Below, piece by piece: positions 12,701 through 25,849 of a stretch of DNA of 60,000 nucleotides. A model generated the notes under the pieces. It was given only the letters and a program-made list of their open reading frames with translations. It had not been told where the DNA came from and did not search any database. The stretch covers positions 23,493,060-23,553,059 of the forward strand of contig OX442314.1 in NCBI GenBank assembly GCA_949358305.1, in the 5' to 3' direction. Numbering within the stretch: the first letter of the stretch is position 1; each line of letters opens with the position of its first letter. A program made the translations under genes and the position numbers. Source of the stretch: Strigamia acuminata (lineage: Eukaryota; Arthropoda; Chilopoda; Geophilomorpha; Linotaeniidae).

Positions 12701-14645
12701 AGAAAATGTCTTTACAGCCCATTTAAATTATAACTCAACATCTTTCTAAAATACTTTCAATTTGGACGCTATTAATGGCATGTTAAGAGTTACTCAAAAG
12801 TGAAACTGATTTCTATCAAATTATGGTGTAAGTAATGAGCGGAACTCACTATTAATGGTCTGTCAAGCAACGGCGCGAAGTGTTTGTAAAGTAGGATATA
12901 GCAGTTTATAATAATGACGATTGGATTTAAACGATATAGGGTTGATGGCTGTAAATTAAGTTTAAATTTTTTTTTTTTACATTTAAAATGTTCTCTGTGT
13001 GGTCCGGACATAAGATGAGCTCCACAAAGTTTTCCGGGCTGGATAATGTCCATTCAGACTTTCTAGACCGAACAACAAATGTCACATAGATAAAAGACAA
13101 CTCGCTTTGTCCAGTGTTCGAATGGGAGAAAGAATTTAACATTGCTAGGTATCAATTAGACTTGGACTCCAGTCCGGACCACACTGCATAATTTTTTTAT
13201 TGCGAAATATGCAAATTTCGTATAAATTTCTAGTGACCTCCACTCGTGGTATCACGATGCGTCTTAGGTCCTGTTATATTTTTATCAACAAATAAATGAT
13301 GTTACTTATGGCTTGTCCAATTCAATGTACCTAAAATCATTTATTTGTTATTCATACAATTAACATTTTGCTTCATTACTTCGCAAAATTTACTATTTTA
13401 CAATAGATTCTCGTGTCCAACCTCGCAACACGGCATTACACGACCGTATTCTACGATTTATTGAATGCCCCTAGTGTAAAGCTGTAAACTGCGCATAAAA
13501 CTAAATTACTGCTCTTATTTCTTTCCTAACGCAACACACACGTAACATTTCATTTTCTAATTTCTTTTCTAATGCAAAACACACACGTTTGCATTTCTTT
13601 CCTTTTTCAAATTTCATTATTTATGCATCCACATGTTCCAATATTCTCAATTACAAGCTTGAAAATATAAAATTAAGGCAATATCCCATTAGCCTTGATC
13701 AAACACACTTAACACTTTTATTACTTGTGTACACAAATCTTCCTTGATTACACCTCTGAAATCGAAATCTGGGCCCATTCAATTCAAGCTAAGCTTATAG
13801 TATGTATGAAAACAACTTTTCCACACAAATTATTCCCCATGATTAGCTGCTGACAGATTCAACAACCACTCAGTAATGCAATACACGTTGAAATTACTGG
13901 GAGGTAAAAAGAGTTGAGGTATTGCACAGCAACTTTAGGAGGTCACAAGTCCATTTTCTCTTTTGACCATATAAGTTTCTTCATAGCTTCTGGAAATGCT
14001 TATAATTTTCAAGCATAAAACCGATAGCAAAGGTCAGTGAGGCCACAGCTTCAAATTATAGGGGATGGTTTTATAAAAAGTATGGAGGCCAACAAACTGA
14101 ACGACTCTAAAATTAGGACTTATTTTTTTTTTTAAAAAAATAAAAAAAAATAAAAAAAATAATAATTTAAAAAAAAAATCTCGTCGCGCTAAGCAGAAAA
14201 CGTGAACTAAATAAACAAACTCCAAAAACCACAACGAAAAAAAAAATACCATTGACCACCTACTGATTTTCAACTTGCGTTTAGATTGAGACAAACAGCC
14301 TTAATTAAATAAGCCTAATGCAGTTCCTTCAACTGCCAACAAACGTCAATTTTAAGATTTACCCATTCTCCTCTCTAAAAAGGAAAGTGAAATTAAAAAA
14401 AAAAAAACTATGAAAAGCTTTTCAATTTAAATCAAGTGGGGAGCAACACATCAACATGGGGTTAGCTTCTAAGCTTTTACACCTTTTCGCCTCCAGGTGC
14501 AAACTACCACAATTTAAAGAATACTTACGACCCACCCAAAGTTGAATTAAGTCCCAAAAAAATACACAAATAATAACACGCACTTTTTCCCATATAAACA
14601 CATCTCTAATAAGTGCATCTTACAATCGATGGCGTTTTAGAATAG
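9781..14645. other. Non-coding AT-rich DNA, no gene seen
   Basis: Open frames of up to about 104 codons occur on both strands but lack Met starts in good context, splice-site support or any family motif. No RNA gene was recognised. Confidence 0.5.
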
Positions 14646-14679
14646 AAGAAAGGCGCTGTTTTTATAGAGATTAAATTAT

Positions 14680-14765
14680 TTTTACACTATTTTCCCTTAT
14701 TTTTACACTATTTTCCCTTATTTTTACACTATTTTCCCTTATTTTTACACTAAAAATCCCTGACT
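14680..14765. repeat. 21-bp tandem repeat (TTTTCCCTTATTTTTACACTA)
   Basis: A 21-bp period built from TTTTTACACTA plus TTTTCCCTTA repeats about three to four times. An inverted relative (TAGTGTAAAAATAAGGCAAA) lies at about 14908-14935, so the tract may be part of a larger fold-back repeat spanning roughly 14650-14950 with the TTAGG tract in its centre. Confidence 0.65.
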
Positions 14766-14841
14766 TTTACACTAAATTTCTGAATACCAACACTATTTTC
14801 CCTTATTTCTACACTACAAAATTCATACACATCAAGGACTG

Positions 14842-14869
14842 GGTTAGGTTAGGTTAGGTTAGGTTAGGT
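14842..14869. repeat. Interstitial TTAGG telomere-type repeat, about 5.5 units
   Basis: Consecutive GGTTA units read uninterrupted. TTAGG is the ancestral arthropod telomere motif. The tract is short and internal, so it marks either a repaired break or a repeat component rather than a chromosome end. Confidence 0.75.
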
Positions 14870-14959
14870 AGAAAAAGGAAAGCGGGATCGTGTAAAATTT
14901 AGTTTCTTTTAGTGTAAAAATAAGGCAAAATAGTGTATAAATAAATGAAGTCCATTTTT

Positions 14960-16855
14960 ATTTATTAATCGAGCGGATAAAAAGTCTAAATAGAGAAATA
15001 CTTGCGGAGACAGACAGATAGAAATTCAAGATTAGAGTTGATTTTGATATGATAAAAAAAAATCAAAAGAAGCTTTAGGGAAGTTTAAAATACAAAGAAA
15101 ACCCAAGGACTTAATTTTTGTTTAATAGACATGTCAAAACGTGCAATAGACACGTTTGACGGATCACTCATACCGCATACTGTTTATTAAAATTAAATTA
15201 CTACATGAAGCAAATGGTTTGCAAAATTCGCACCTAAAAAAAAAAAATAATGTTTTTAATTAAGGTGAGATTGTCGATTGTCTAAAACCTAAGGTTGGAA
15301 TGATAATTGTAGTTAAAAACCAGGTATGGTAATATAAATCAATGGGGAAATTTATCATCAGTAACCTAATTTATATTGCTTTTTTTAAAAAAAAAACTAA
15401 CAATAAAAAACGGCACCCCTCATTTGAAAACTTAATTTTAATACTTTTTTTTTTTCATTTCTCGCTCTTATTTATCAATTTATTGGCGCATTATTAATCA
15501 ATCTGTCGTGAAATAAATTAACAATCACGGATGTGTTCAGAAAATTCTTTTTTTATTTCACAGTTTTGTCTCAGCATGCCCGGGACTTGATTTAAATCTC
15601 TCTCTCAGCAAGTAACGCAAAAAAAACGATAGCAATTTATATCAATCAACCTCTAATAATTCCTCGTATCATTTATTGTGCAGCCAATAAATTAAAAATC
15701 ACGCAAAGCAAAAAAAAAATACAAAAAAAAAAACCAAAATATTTCCAAATCAAAATATTTATGAATATTCATTCATTAAACCCTAAAATTTAAGTGATTT
15801 CACACATTATAAATACAAAGCCTTTCACACTAATGCACTAAGTTACACTTGGCTACACCCAATTGATTCGCACCTTGGTCAATTTCATTCCACGTCCTTT
15901 GCTTCCGGAAGCGTGCGCAATAAAATCGATCAAATGAGTGACTTGCGAGGCAAACGGCCTTGCTGTGTGGACGATTGGCTAACTCACCTGTACAAAGTGT
16001 CCTTGAATCTCAAGATTAAACTGGGGTTAAGACAAAGACGACAACTTCAAAACGTCCTTCAACAAATATGTCAAATATTTGACAGGCCAAAACATTTTTT
16101 TTCTAAAACTGTTCATGGTGAGCGCCGTGTCAAGAGTTGACATGCACGCACTCATTTGACACGCAAAAAGGCAAAAAAACGCCTCAACTTGTCTACTCAC
16201 TTAATGTCATCGTAAGAAAACGAGCGAATCACAAGAACGAAGAATAATCATCGTCCCAATCATTCTGCAAAGTTCAAAATCGTCGTTGCATGTAAAAAGA
16301 GATTAGCAGACTAATTAAATCCACTTAAAACTTTCACAGAAGATGGCACGCGATTTTAATGCATTCTCCGCGGCAAATTGGTCCCGTGTGCGGAATTATG
16401 TAAAATAAATGCACGAAATATGCATAAAACAAATTGATATTGCTGTAGTTTAATGTGCAATGGTTAAAAACCAACACCTTGTGACATTTTGGCCAATTTA
16501 TTTACATTTTTTTTTCTTCCATCCAATTTTCTACTTATTCCCTGCTGGGTTTGCAAGATTGAAATGCTAAATAAAAAAAAATTAGTGGAGATAATCATCA
16601 CATTTTTACACGAACATCTGGCAAACGATATTACATAATAATGAATTAAGTAATAATTAAAATGTATTAACGACAAAAAAAAAGGTAAATATTAAACAGC
16701 GTGATGCAACCCAAGAGTCAAATGGCTGGCTTACATCATTTATTTTTCCCAGCGTTTAGACTGCAAATTCCAGGAATTTGATCCAGCACCAGTTGCAAGA
16801 ACACCTCACCTGACCGAGATGAAAAAAAGAACTTTGGTCGATTAAAAAAGATTTT
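14960..16855. other. Non-coding DNA, nothing recognised
   Basis: AT-rich with poly-A/T tracts. The 75-codon frame at 15913-16140 has no recognisable domain and no supporting splice sites. Confidence 0.5.
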
Positions 16856-16864
16856 TTTTAACAG

Positions 16865-17340
16865 CATTCGGTTTTTGCTGTTTTTAGTGTTTTTATACAA
16901 CAGAATGGACATCAAAAACGGCGATAAACCATCATCAAAAACTGTAAAAACATGAGCGGCGACTAGAGTGATTCTACAAGTGGTTTATGCAACCTGGTCT
17001 TCATTTTTACAACCAAATTCAAAATGGCTTCTACCCAAGTTAGATCGGAGTCATACTTCCAATTGTTGTAATGAATCCTCGAAAAACGTGCGTAAAAGCA
17101 GAATTGTGTCGAAAAAAGTGGGTTTTAATTCGTTCAGTAGACGAAAACGAAGCAATTTTAATTGCCATTGACTTGTAAAACAATAAAAACCCAAAACTAA
17201 ACCCCAAACAGCTACAAAAAGTAATATGTGCATTCAAAATTTGTTTTTACCGTTTTTGCTGTTTCTATAATCCGAATGGACAGCAAAACAGTCAAAAACA
17301 ATCACCAAAAACTCCAAAAACCGGAAAAACTGACAAAACT
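16865..17340. repeat. Pair of diverged direct repeats, GTTTTTGCTGTTT...GAATGGACA
   Basis: Segments at about 16868-16960 and 17240-17340 share the order TTTTTGCTGTTT, a GAATGGACA core and a run of CAAAAAC motifs, in the same orientation. They bracket about 280 bases of unrelated sequence. This may be a decayed mobile element with direct terminal repeats or two independent copies of one repeat. Confidence 0.4.
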
Positions 17341-19337
17341 AGACAGTTTCCTGTCAATTTCCCTCAAAAAAACATGTGCATCCAGCATTAGTATTTATTG
17401 ATGTAAATAAATAAATAATTAAAACGTGCAAACAACCGAGACAATCGACCAATACTGTCGATCCCTCAACGTAAAATTTCAATCCTCTCAATTTCTCAAT
17501 TACATAAATTAGGTTACTTCCGGTATTCCAGTCGGAAAACCTAGAGAATTGACTTGAGATTCCATGCAAATTAGTTATGTAAAGTTAAAAAAAAAATATT
17601 TCAAATATGAATAAGCCTAATAACCACACTCTCCATTCGTCTAAATTGACGACATTCCTTCTATCATAAGTACCAATCTCGAAGGATGAAAATGAAAGAG
17701 AAAAAAAAAAAAGAAAAACCTTTTACGCTATTCACATTAATGTGCAAAGTGGAACCCATAGAGTCGAACAAAAACCACTTCACCCGTAAAAATTTCAAAA
17801 AACAGGTCAAAGGTGAAAAAAGTGCGCAAAGACCATTAATTACCCAGCTGCCGACCAAAACAAGCTTGACTGTAATTATTCTCACATCTCTCTCGCCTCC
17901 AACGCTTTTATCTTTCCCTTAATCAAAGGATAAACTACAAATAGCGAAAAAGACTCCAAAACTCGTGTAGGAGAGCGCACGATTATCAGCCTCGTTACAA
18001 CGTAGCCATGACTTCATTTACGGAAGACTGCTCGCACACCGTGCCAGACACGAGCCAGAAATGCGAACACGTTCACTCAACTAGATAAAAAAAAAACTCA
18101 TATCTTCCACAGTAGATAACTCGCTTTCTTCCACCGATGGAAATAAATACTGGGTTGTCGCTTAAAAATCCAACCTCTGATTTTTCTAAACCAAAAAAAA
18201 AAAGAAAAAAAAAAAGAAATATATATAAAAAAATTAAAAAATTAAATTTTTTTAATTTTGTAAATTATTCATGGCCATCATTCAACTATTTTTTTTTTGT
18301 TTCCACTTTTCAGCAAAAGTGCAACGACAACGTGTCATAATTACACATTCATTTCACGTGAAAAGTTCCTTCAGGCACAAGGTGTCACCCAGTCGTATCT
18401 CGGATGGGAGTTCGGCTAGATACATCTAATGCAATTAACCAACAAATAATCAAAAAATAAAAAACACTTTTCACACACAACCACGACCTGTGTCCACATT
18501 CTAAACCCCAATTCCACCTGCAAAATGCAAAATCACACCTCTCAAGCCCATCACTCACCTCACAAATAAAACTAAGCAACATTTTGTACTTATTCATTCA
18601 TTCACCATAACCCCACACAGTCCAATTAATTTTACTCAGATCTAAGCACAGATTAACTCTTATTCCTCATGTAGTCATCCATCTTAAAACCACCCGTGTT
18701 AAGACCACTAAGGGACAAACCAGACCCTGCAGACACAGTTTAATTCCATGAAGAAGGACCATTATAAATTACAGAGTCCAAGCATAACTCTTTCCGTCGG
18801 CACAGTCGCGGACCCATTCCTTTTGATCAGGAGAAAAATGTTGCTCTCATCTGACAATTATGCATCAACTTTTTTAAAAAGACAACATAATTATTTTTAT
18901 TTATACAAATTAAGTGAATTCGAGCACCTAAAAACTGCACAGGGGCCCCCAAGATGCCCGTGAGCCCCATGTGGTGTCAATCCGCCATGAGTGTAGGTTA
19001 CACTACGACCGCAGGAATGAGGACAGAGTGGGTTTAAGTCTTTAAATCAGAGATTAATTCGCGTAATAAAAGTTATAAGAAAAATTACTCGGAACAAATA
19101 ATCGGGAACAGGTCAAGGAAAGGGAGATTTAAAAAAAATAATAATTACTTTTTTCTATATTATCTGCTTTTCATCATTCAAGTGCACATGCCTTAATTAT
19201 ACCATGCCTATTGCTACTTACGGAAAACCCATTATTATAACTTAATAGCTGATTAATTGTTATATTGGTATCTTAACAGCCATCTAATGAGTCCGCAATA
19301 ACATATGGACGATTAATATAATTAATATTTTGCATCA
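17341..19337. other. Non-coding DNA, nothing recognised
   Basis: Only Lys/Phe-rich or short random-looking open frames. No exon or RNA gene is supported. Confidence 0.5.
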
Positions 19338-19339
19338 TA

Positions 19340-19519
19340 CAGTCGAAACTCTTTATAACGAATCGCAAGAGACCCGAAATTCGACTCGTTATAACGAGAA
19401 TTCGTTATATCGAAATTTAACATGGTGTTCTACGGCCAGCCAACCAAACCAGACATGTTTAGGTATTCGTTATATCGATAATTCGTTATATCGCGATTCG
19501 TTATAAAGAGTTTCGACTG
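19340..19519. mobile_element. pogo/Tigger-like MITE, compact 180-bp copy
   Basis: Terminal inverted repeats CAGTCGAAACTCTTTATAAC and their inverse (ending GAGTTTCGACTG) are flanked by TA dinucleotides at 19338-19339 and 19520-19521. The sequence is colinear with the ends of the 6368-6899 copy but lacks that copy's roughly 300-base insert, so it approximates the original element. Confidence 0.88.
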
Positions 19520-19521
19520 TA

Positions 19522-21735
19522 TATATATATAGCCAATTTTATGTCATGTTCTAGACAAATTCCAACCATTATCTCACCACAAAAAAGTATCGCCTTGAAA
19601 AATCACCGAGTGTTGGGAAATTTCATTCCCAATTATTCTGCTCTCTTTGCTTTTACTCGCATCTGGGGATCGCAGTCAACAAGGCGTGACGTTATTTCAT
19701 CTTGCATACCATCAACACCAACAATAGCTGAGTAACCATCGTTCCCTTGAGCATTCATCCACACCATTTACTTTTTGTGTGACAAACGATCAATTACATA
19801 CCATTTTCTTCACAATTTTCCCACATTTCAATTAGGGTCTGCATCAAAGACTCGTGTATGCGGAAGAACAAAAAAAAAGAACAAGATTCGTTTTCTCTAT
19901 ATTTAAAAACAAGAATCCATCGAAATGAAGGTCTAATAACTTATTATTAAAATTCAATCAACATGTGTTTGCAATCAAAAATCGATTTTCATGAATATTC
20001 ATTAAAAAAAAAAATCAGTATTATAAATAATATGCAGAATATAAAAAAAAATTGAGGTGTGCATAAAGTATTCATTAAATAGGGTGACAATTCTCTATGC
20101 TTTTTTTACACCTTGATTGCATATTCGCGTGCTCCAACACCATAACATTGTTAATTACACAGTGCAAATACATCGATTCCTAGAGGCTAACTACTTAATT
20201 GTTTTGCTTAAGCAAAATAACTATTTGAAAAGAAAATTACAAAACAAATTGAGTAAAAACCAAAATATTTCTGTAATATTGTTAAATTATTCAAAAAAAA
20301 ATCTCACCAGAAGACAAAAAATAAATAAATAAATGTATTTGCATAGTAATAGCAATTGTGTAATTGGTATTTTATAACAATTTTATATTTAAAAAAAATT
20401 ATTTTCAAGATTTTCAAAAAAAAAAAAAACAAAGAGAAAAAAACAAAGGAAAAAAAACATGCACTGGGCATTGCTTTCCTTGTCCCTTTTCTAGTATCGC
20501 GCAGTCATCTTAACTATAAAACAATGATACAATTAACTTATCAAGACCACCACGAGGCGTGGTCAGCTTGACCAATGCAGGGACACACAACAAATCGAGC
20601 GCAAGGCCAATAATTCACAGACAAAAAAATTAAGATAAAAATCAAAACAAAAACTTTAAAATATAAAAAAAAAATAATAATAATAAAGAAAAAACACTTA
20701 CTTGTAATCACACGGCATAAAAAAACCAAATCGTCCCAAAAAAGAAAAACTGCAGCATTAGTTACGCATCAAATGTTATTGTCATCGTTTTAATGAGAAA
20801 ATATGGAACTTTTTAGACCTAAAAAACAAACAATAAAAAACTCAGTCTACAATCTACAAACTACAAAAACAAATTTTTAAAATTCATTTAATCGTTCAAA
20901 AACTATAAAGAAAACATCAGCTGACTCAGCCAGTTTAATGCCTATCATCACCATTAGGAGCTGCCATGACAGGTGACACAAAACTACCTCCTTGTAAACT
21001 ATAAATTGCGATTAAGTGGCCTAGCGAATAATATCTATGTTGACAAGTTATGCTAAATAGCAACAATAAAAATAGGGATAAGTGCTGTCAACCCCGTGAC
21101 TACGACATTTCCCGAGAAAATGGATCGATAATTCATAAAAATTCAAAATCAAGCTAATAAAATAGAGAAAAATTATAATTATATATTAAATAAGCAAATA
21201 AACATTTCACACATTGAATAAGACGTCTCTTTCTGACGCACCATCTGCTGAACGAAAACGGTCGGGATTGTGTAAAACCCGAGTTGAGTTCCACAATTTT
21301 TGTGGCTCCCTCTTTTGGTATCTATTCGCAACAATTAAAAAACAAAAAGCAAAAAAGTTTGTATTTGGGAGTATCGCAATGAGGTTAAGTTGACTGATCG
21401 ATTGTAACTGATCGTGGATCATTCTTATCGACAGTTAAATATGACTAAAACAAGTCTTGGACCCATGAGGTCACGACCCCTTAGCAAGGCTGAATGCCCT
21501 GAGGAATATTAGGCAATGCAAGAATTGCAAGATGCATCTGTGGGCAGGCACGTCTCCAGAAAATTTTGAAAGGAATAACTGAAATTTTTTTTTACAAATT
21601 TTGTCCGCAATAAAACAAGTTAACCTAAATTTTAGAGAAAGTTATCGTAATAAGCCTAAAAAGAGGTGTTTTGTCGTTTCCCCCCCCCCCCCGAAAAAAA
21701 TTGCTTAATTTTAATGTTCGGTAAACATTCGGTAA
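19522..21735. other. Non-coding DNA, nothing recognised
   Basis: AT-rich, with poly-A tracts and short low-complexity open frames only. A C-run lies at about 21681-21692. Confidence 0.5.
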
Positions 21736-22006
21736 AGGACCGTCCATAAATTACGTAACGCACCAAGGGAGGGGGGGGGGGGGGGGTTCAAATTTTGTTA
21801 CGTTTCATGTAAAAAAAAATTTAATTTTAAATAATCAAAATATAATAATTTTTTATATGATTTTTGAAAAATTTGAGGGGAGAGATTTCAGTTTTCTTAC
21901 GTAATTAGGGAGTGGGGGTTCGAGAATTTGTTACAAGTTACAACCATGTTACAGAGGGGGTCTAAAAATCCTAAATTTTGCGTTACGCAATTTACGGACG
22001 ATCCCT
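21736..22006. mobile_element. MITE with AGGACCGTCCATAAATTACG ends
   Basis: The left end AGGACCGTCCATAAATTACG is mirrored at the right by an inverted copy (CGTTACGCAATTTACGGACG followed by ATCCCT). A G homopolymer of about 16 bases sits inside at 21770-21786. No target duplication could be assigned with confidence, and there is no coding capacity. Confidence 0.65.
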
Positions 22007-23400
22007 AAGTGCATTCAATTTCAAAAAGAAAAGTAAAATCCTTTCTTTTCTTCCTTTTCAAACAAGGAAGAAAATGCACTTTTGAATTAACGCACTTAAG
22101 CGATGAAAACGTTCGATTTTATGTACACAAATTTTTCATTTGCCAACGAAAAGCCTTAAATCATCAATGTTTTATTGAACAATAACTTATACTTTTCGTA
22201 TAATTTGACGAACGTTTTTAATGCGCGGCTACGTTCAAATTGGGCAAACAATTTCAAATATAATTCTACACAATACTCAACATACCAATTACGAGCTATG
22301 AAAATCTTTCGATTCCAAAGTGATGACCATTGCATCTAATCAAAAAACCCAAAATGGAATATTCCTATTTTTTTCTCTCTCTCTTTTTACCTCATAAACT
22401 TTCTCAAACTCACTTTTCATGGCTAAGAGATGAACTTTAATTTCAACTAATAACATGGTATGACTCTTTAAAATAAATAAATACAAAGGGCAATATACTT
22501 CATATACTTCTCTTTTTTATACAGCAGAGGAGGCAGAATTTTTAATACTTTTAAAACTATTGTAGATATTTAGAATTACATGTTGAATTAACACAACAAG
22601 TGGTATATGGCGAATACAATACAGCATGTTTTTTAAAATTGTAACAATGCTAAACAAAAAAATTTAATTGTGTTTCGTATAGTGCCACGAGTAAAGTAAC
22701 ATGTCAACATAAATTTTTCAAGGCAATATGATATTTACACTATATAATCTAAGCCTGACAATAGTGGCCATTTTATATACATGACAGGGAAGCTAACAAT
22801 ATGGTTGCCCGCGGCCCTATTTTACAGTGACCTCGTTAAAGCGAGACCAACAGCAAGAAGCTAATATATATTTTTTTAGAATTTTAGAATTTTTAAATTT
22901 TTAAGAAAAAGAAAAATTAACTTTTAATGCTAAACAAGTATGATTAATTTTTTAATTCATTTTTTGTGGATATTACACAAACCGGAAGTACCGGAAGTTG
23001 AACCCCACACAGACACACACAAACGTTCAAGTCAAGTTAAATAAAAGCCTTTAAAAAGACAAAGTCGCATACTTAAAAAGCAACAACTTCCACACCACTT
23101 CAAAATGAATATTTTATCTCGTCTGGTTTTTAAAACTACCAGAGTAGTAGCAGAACAATGTGGAAGAAGCCAAAGATCAGTGCCGATGCATTCTCCGTGA
23201 GAAAAAATTCTACCTATTTCATATGCACTGTCATCGGAAGCTTAAGTAGGATGATTATGTTAAAATCTTGCTTGTGAGAATTGGTGATGATCCTAACGTT
23301 TCCTTAAAAAAAAGTGTGCAAACTGACAAGGCAAGAGTTTGCCAGAAATGGTGTGGTGAATCTGCATAATGCCATTATTGGGTTGAGAAAAAAAAAACAT
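22007..23400. other. Non-coding DNA; small palindromic repeat at the left
   Basis: TAAGTGCATTCAA at about 22005 and TTGAATTAACGCACTTA at about 22083 are inverted relatives enclosing about 80 bases, a possible tiny MITE. The rest shows no gene. Confidence 0.4.
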
Positions 23401-23407
23401 TCCTTAT

Positions 23408-23626
23408 AAGTTCGCACCAGGTTTCTTGATGACAAATTCATACCGTGCATCTCATTCTGTGCAGATGATTTCCACACGTTTCATTAGCAGTACTAAGCCT
23501 AATATTAGACCTAATAATTCCAAAATAAAGTCAATTAACTCCTAACCAAAAGCATGTTATGGAAATATTGCGCAGAATGTAAAACGCATTTAGAATTTGG
23601 CATCAAGATGTCAGGCACGAGTTGTA
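23408..23626. mobile_element. Inverted-repeat element of the 'CTTGATGCCAAATTC' family
   Basis: The left end (AGTTCGCACCAGG, then TTCTTGATGACAAATTC) and right end (GAATTTGGCATCAAGATG, then CACGAGTTGTAG) are inverted counterparts and match the other family copies. It is non-coding. Confidence 0.6.
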
Positions 23627-23800
23627 GTAGAATTAAGAAGTTACAACTTGGAAAGCATGCAAGAATTATACAGTAATATTAGATTCACTCTATCACACTA
23701 TACTACCAATGCATCATCACATTGGAATTTTCAATACAAAATAATTTTGAAGATATTAGCCTTGGAATCAAAGACTTCTGCCTCTCCCAAATTTTTTATA

Positions 23801-24588
23801 CCGGGTGGCCCAAATAAAACCGGCCCGACAATACAAGGAGGATTACTTAAGGTGTCTAAAAAAATTTACACATTGTTCTGTGAAATATATATTAATAATT
23901 AGTTGTGGGCAGTATTGTTTGATTGACGTTTCTGGACCAGTTTTTTCCGCTCTTTCGTTTGGTGTAGAGTTTACGACAATCCGAGTTTTTGTTCTTGAGA
24001 TATTCGTGATTTTAATCAATTTTTCACCCAATTTGCCAAGTTTGATTGCACTAGTCATTTTTGAATTTCAGATTTTGTGGTATTTTTTGAATTTATTCAG
24101 TGGTACTTTTATGGATTTCTTCAGATCTACCAATTCGAGATTGCTGAAAATTTTGCAAGATTATGCTAGATTTTGCTAGATTTTACCTAAAGTAAAGTGG
24201 TACGATACCAAAAAAGTGGTACAGGCACAGTACCACTACCACGACATGCAGTACTTTTTAATAGAACTGTGTACGTGTACTTGTACGGGTACCGCTGAAA
24301 AAACCGAAAAAAGTACCACAAAATCTGAAATTCAGGAATGACCAGTGCAATCAAACAGACAATCTTAAGGAATTGTGACAAAATTGATTAAAATCACAAA
24401 TATCTCGAGAACGAAAGCTTGAATCGTCAAAAACTAAACACCAAACGAAAGAGCAGAAAACACTGCGCCAGAAACGTTAATTAAACAACACTGCCCATAA
24501 CTAATGATTAATGTATATTTAATTGAACAGTGTACAACTTTTTTGAGACAGTCTGAATTGTCAGGCCGGTTTTATTCGGGCCACCCAG
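23801..24588. mobile_element. 788-bp fold-back element with about 290-bp inverted arms
   Basis: The left end CCGGGTGGCCCAAATAAAAC and the reverse complement of the right end CTGGGTGGCCCGAATAAAAC match closely. TA lies on both sides (23799-23800, 24589-24590). Homology between arms continues inward for nearly 300 bases, leaving a short centre at about 24120-24290, so most of the element is a giant diverged palindrome. TA target sites suggest Tc1/mariner-class mobilisation. The 101- and 124-codon open frames crossing it are not credible genes. Confidence 0.82.
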
Positions 24589-24590
24589 TA

Positions 24591-25032
24591 TTAGTGAACT
24601 CTCTAGACCAGGCATCCATTTCAGACCCATCTAATACTTGTCATAGCTAAAAGCTCTTGACTGGACACTTTTTGGTGAACTAGTCAAGAGGGAGTTCTGT
24701 TTTGAGGAATCTATAATTAAATAAATTTAAAGTAAAAAAATCAAATGTAGAACAAAATTCAAAATACACAAGAAGTGCATGCAATTTTAAAGCAGAATAT
24801 ATTTTTCTCAATTAAGCCATCTTCTTTTGTCAGCTCATTAATTGTTACAATAGTGAAACCAGAAACCACACTCCAATCAGTAGATCTGACCTTTATAAAA
24901 CGCAAGTGCAGTAGCCATACCATTAACTATACCAACCAAGATTTAAACAAGCGAATTCTTATTGGCTAATGTGTTTCAATTCTGCTATGGTTAGCTATAT
25001 GTTGATACAATAACAAGTAAACTGGGAATTTG
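24591..25032. other. Non-coding DNA, nothing recognised
   Basis: No exon-like segment or repeat boundary was recognised. Confidence 0.45.
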
Positions 25033-25040
25033 ATTTAAAC

Positions 25041-25344
25041 AAGGGGTGTCCGACCTTTTGGCTTCCCCGAACCACATTGAAAGGAAAAGGAATTGTCTTG
25101 GGCCACACAAAAGACATCTACGATAATAAAGAAGAAGAATTTTACTTTATCAATTCTTGAAATAAGATTATGTTAAAAAAGTTTATACATTTTATAAAAA
25201 AAAAAATTGTTGCTATCCAAAGAAAAAAAAACAATAAAATCAAACAAAAAAAAATCTCTTAATGTTTTAATTATGTATGTTGGTCCGCATTCCTACTCAC
25301 CCAGGTCTGCATGCAGCCCACGGGTTGCAGGTTGAACATCCCTG
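25041..25344. mobile_element. hAT-like MITE with perfect 8-bp target duplication
   Basis: The ends AAGGGGTGTCCGACC and (reverse complement of the right end) CAGGGATGTTCAACC are imperfect inverted repeats. ATTTAAAC occurs at both flanks (25033-25040 and 25345-25352), the 8-bp duplication expected for hAT. The first base of the left end has changed from C to A. It is non-autonomous, with no transposase. Confidence 0.85.
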
Positions 25345-25417
25345 ATTTAAACCGTTTATTCTACGACTAAAACAGACGAACTGGAGAATCAAAGGTATAG
25401 AAGGATTAAACAAGATT

Positions 25418-25690
25418 GTATCTGTAATGCATGGAAGCATTACATCTTAGACTTCTAAACCCCTTCTACACGTAGAAATACATCTGTCCGTCTAAATTGA
25501 TGTATTAAAAAAAAAAAAGATAGTCAGAGAAATACGAAAATTCCTTAGGCACCTATTGAAGGTATGCTGAGTTCATTGCAGTTGCCCGTTTGGCTCTAGC
25601 TGCTTTCGTTTTGGAGGTGTTGATGCAGACAGCCGGACAGACAGACAGAACCGTTTTATTAGACTTTCTAAACATAGGGTTTAGAAGTCT
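25418..25690. repeat. Second copy (inverted) of the insert found inside the 6368-6899 MITE
   Basis: Segments such as GCATGGAAGCATTACATCTT, TGAAGGTATGCTGAGTTCAT and TTGCCCGTTTGGCTCTAGCT are reverse complements of stretches at about 6535-6835. Both copies also carry a (GACA)n-like tract. It is independent of the pogo ends here, which supports its being a separate dispersed repeat. Confidence 0.7.
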
Positions 25691-25849
25691 GAAAAAGGAT
25701 GTCAAGTCATAAAGTGAAGAAATGGTTATTACGATTACGATTACGATTATTGCAAATTCACTTGAAATAATGGAATTCCCAACATTGAATTGATATTTAT
25801 TAGGATTGCAGGGGGTTTTTATACATAAATTATAGTGTAACGATAGGTG

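Noticed and set aside
23597-24179. 101- and 124-codon plus-strand frames as genes
   Set aside because: They straddle or lie inside a fold-back element and have no domain, consistent splice sites or supporting composition.
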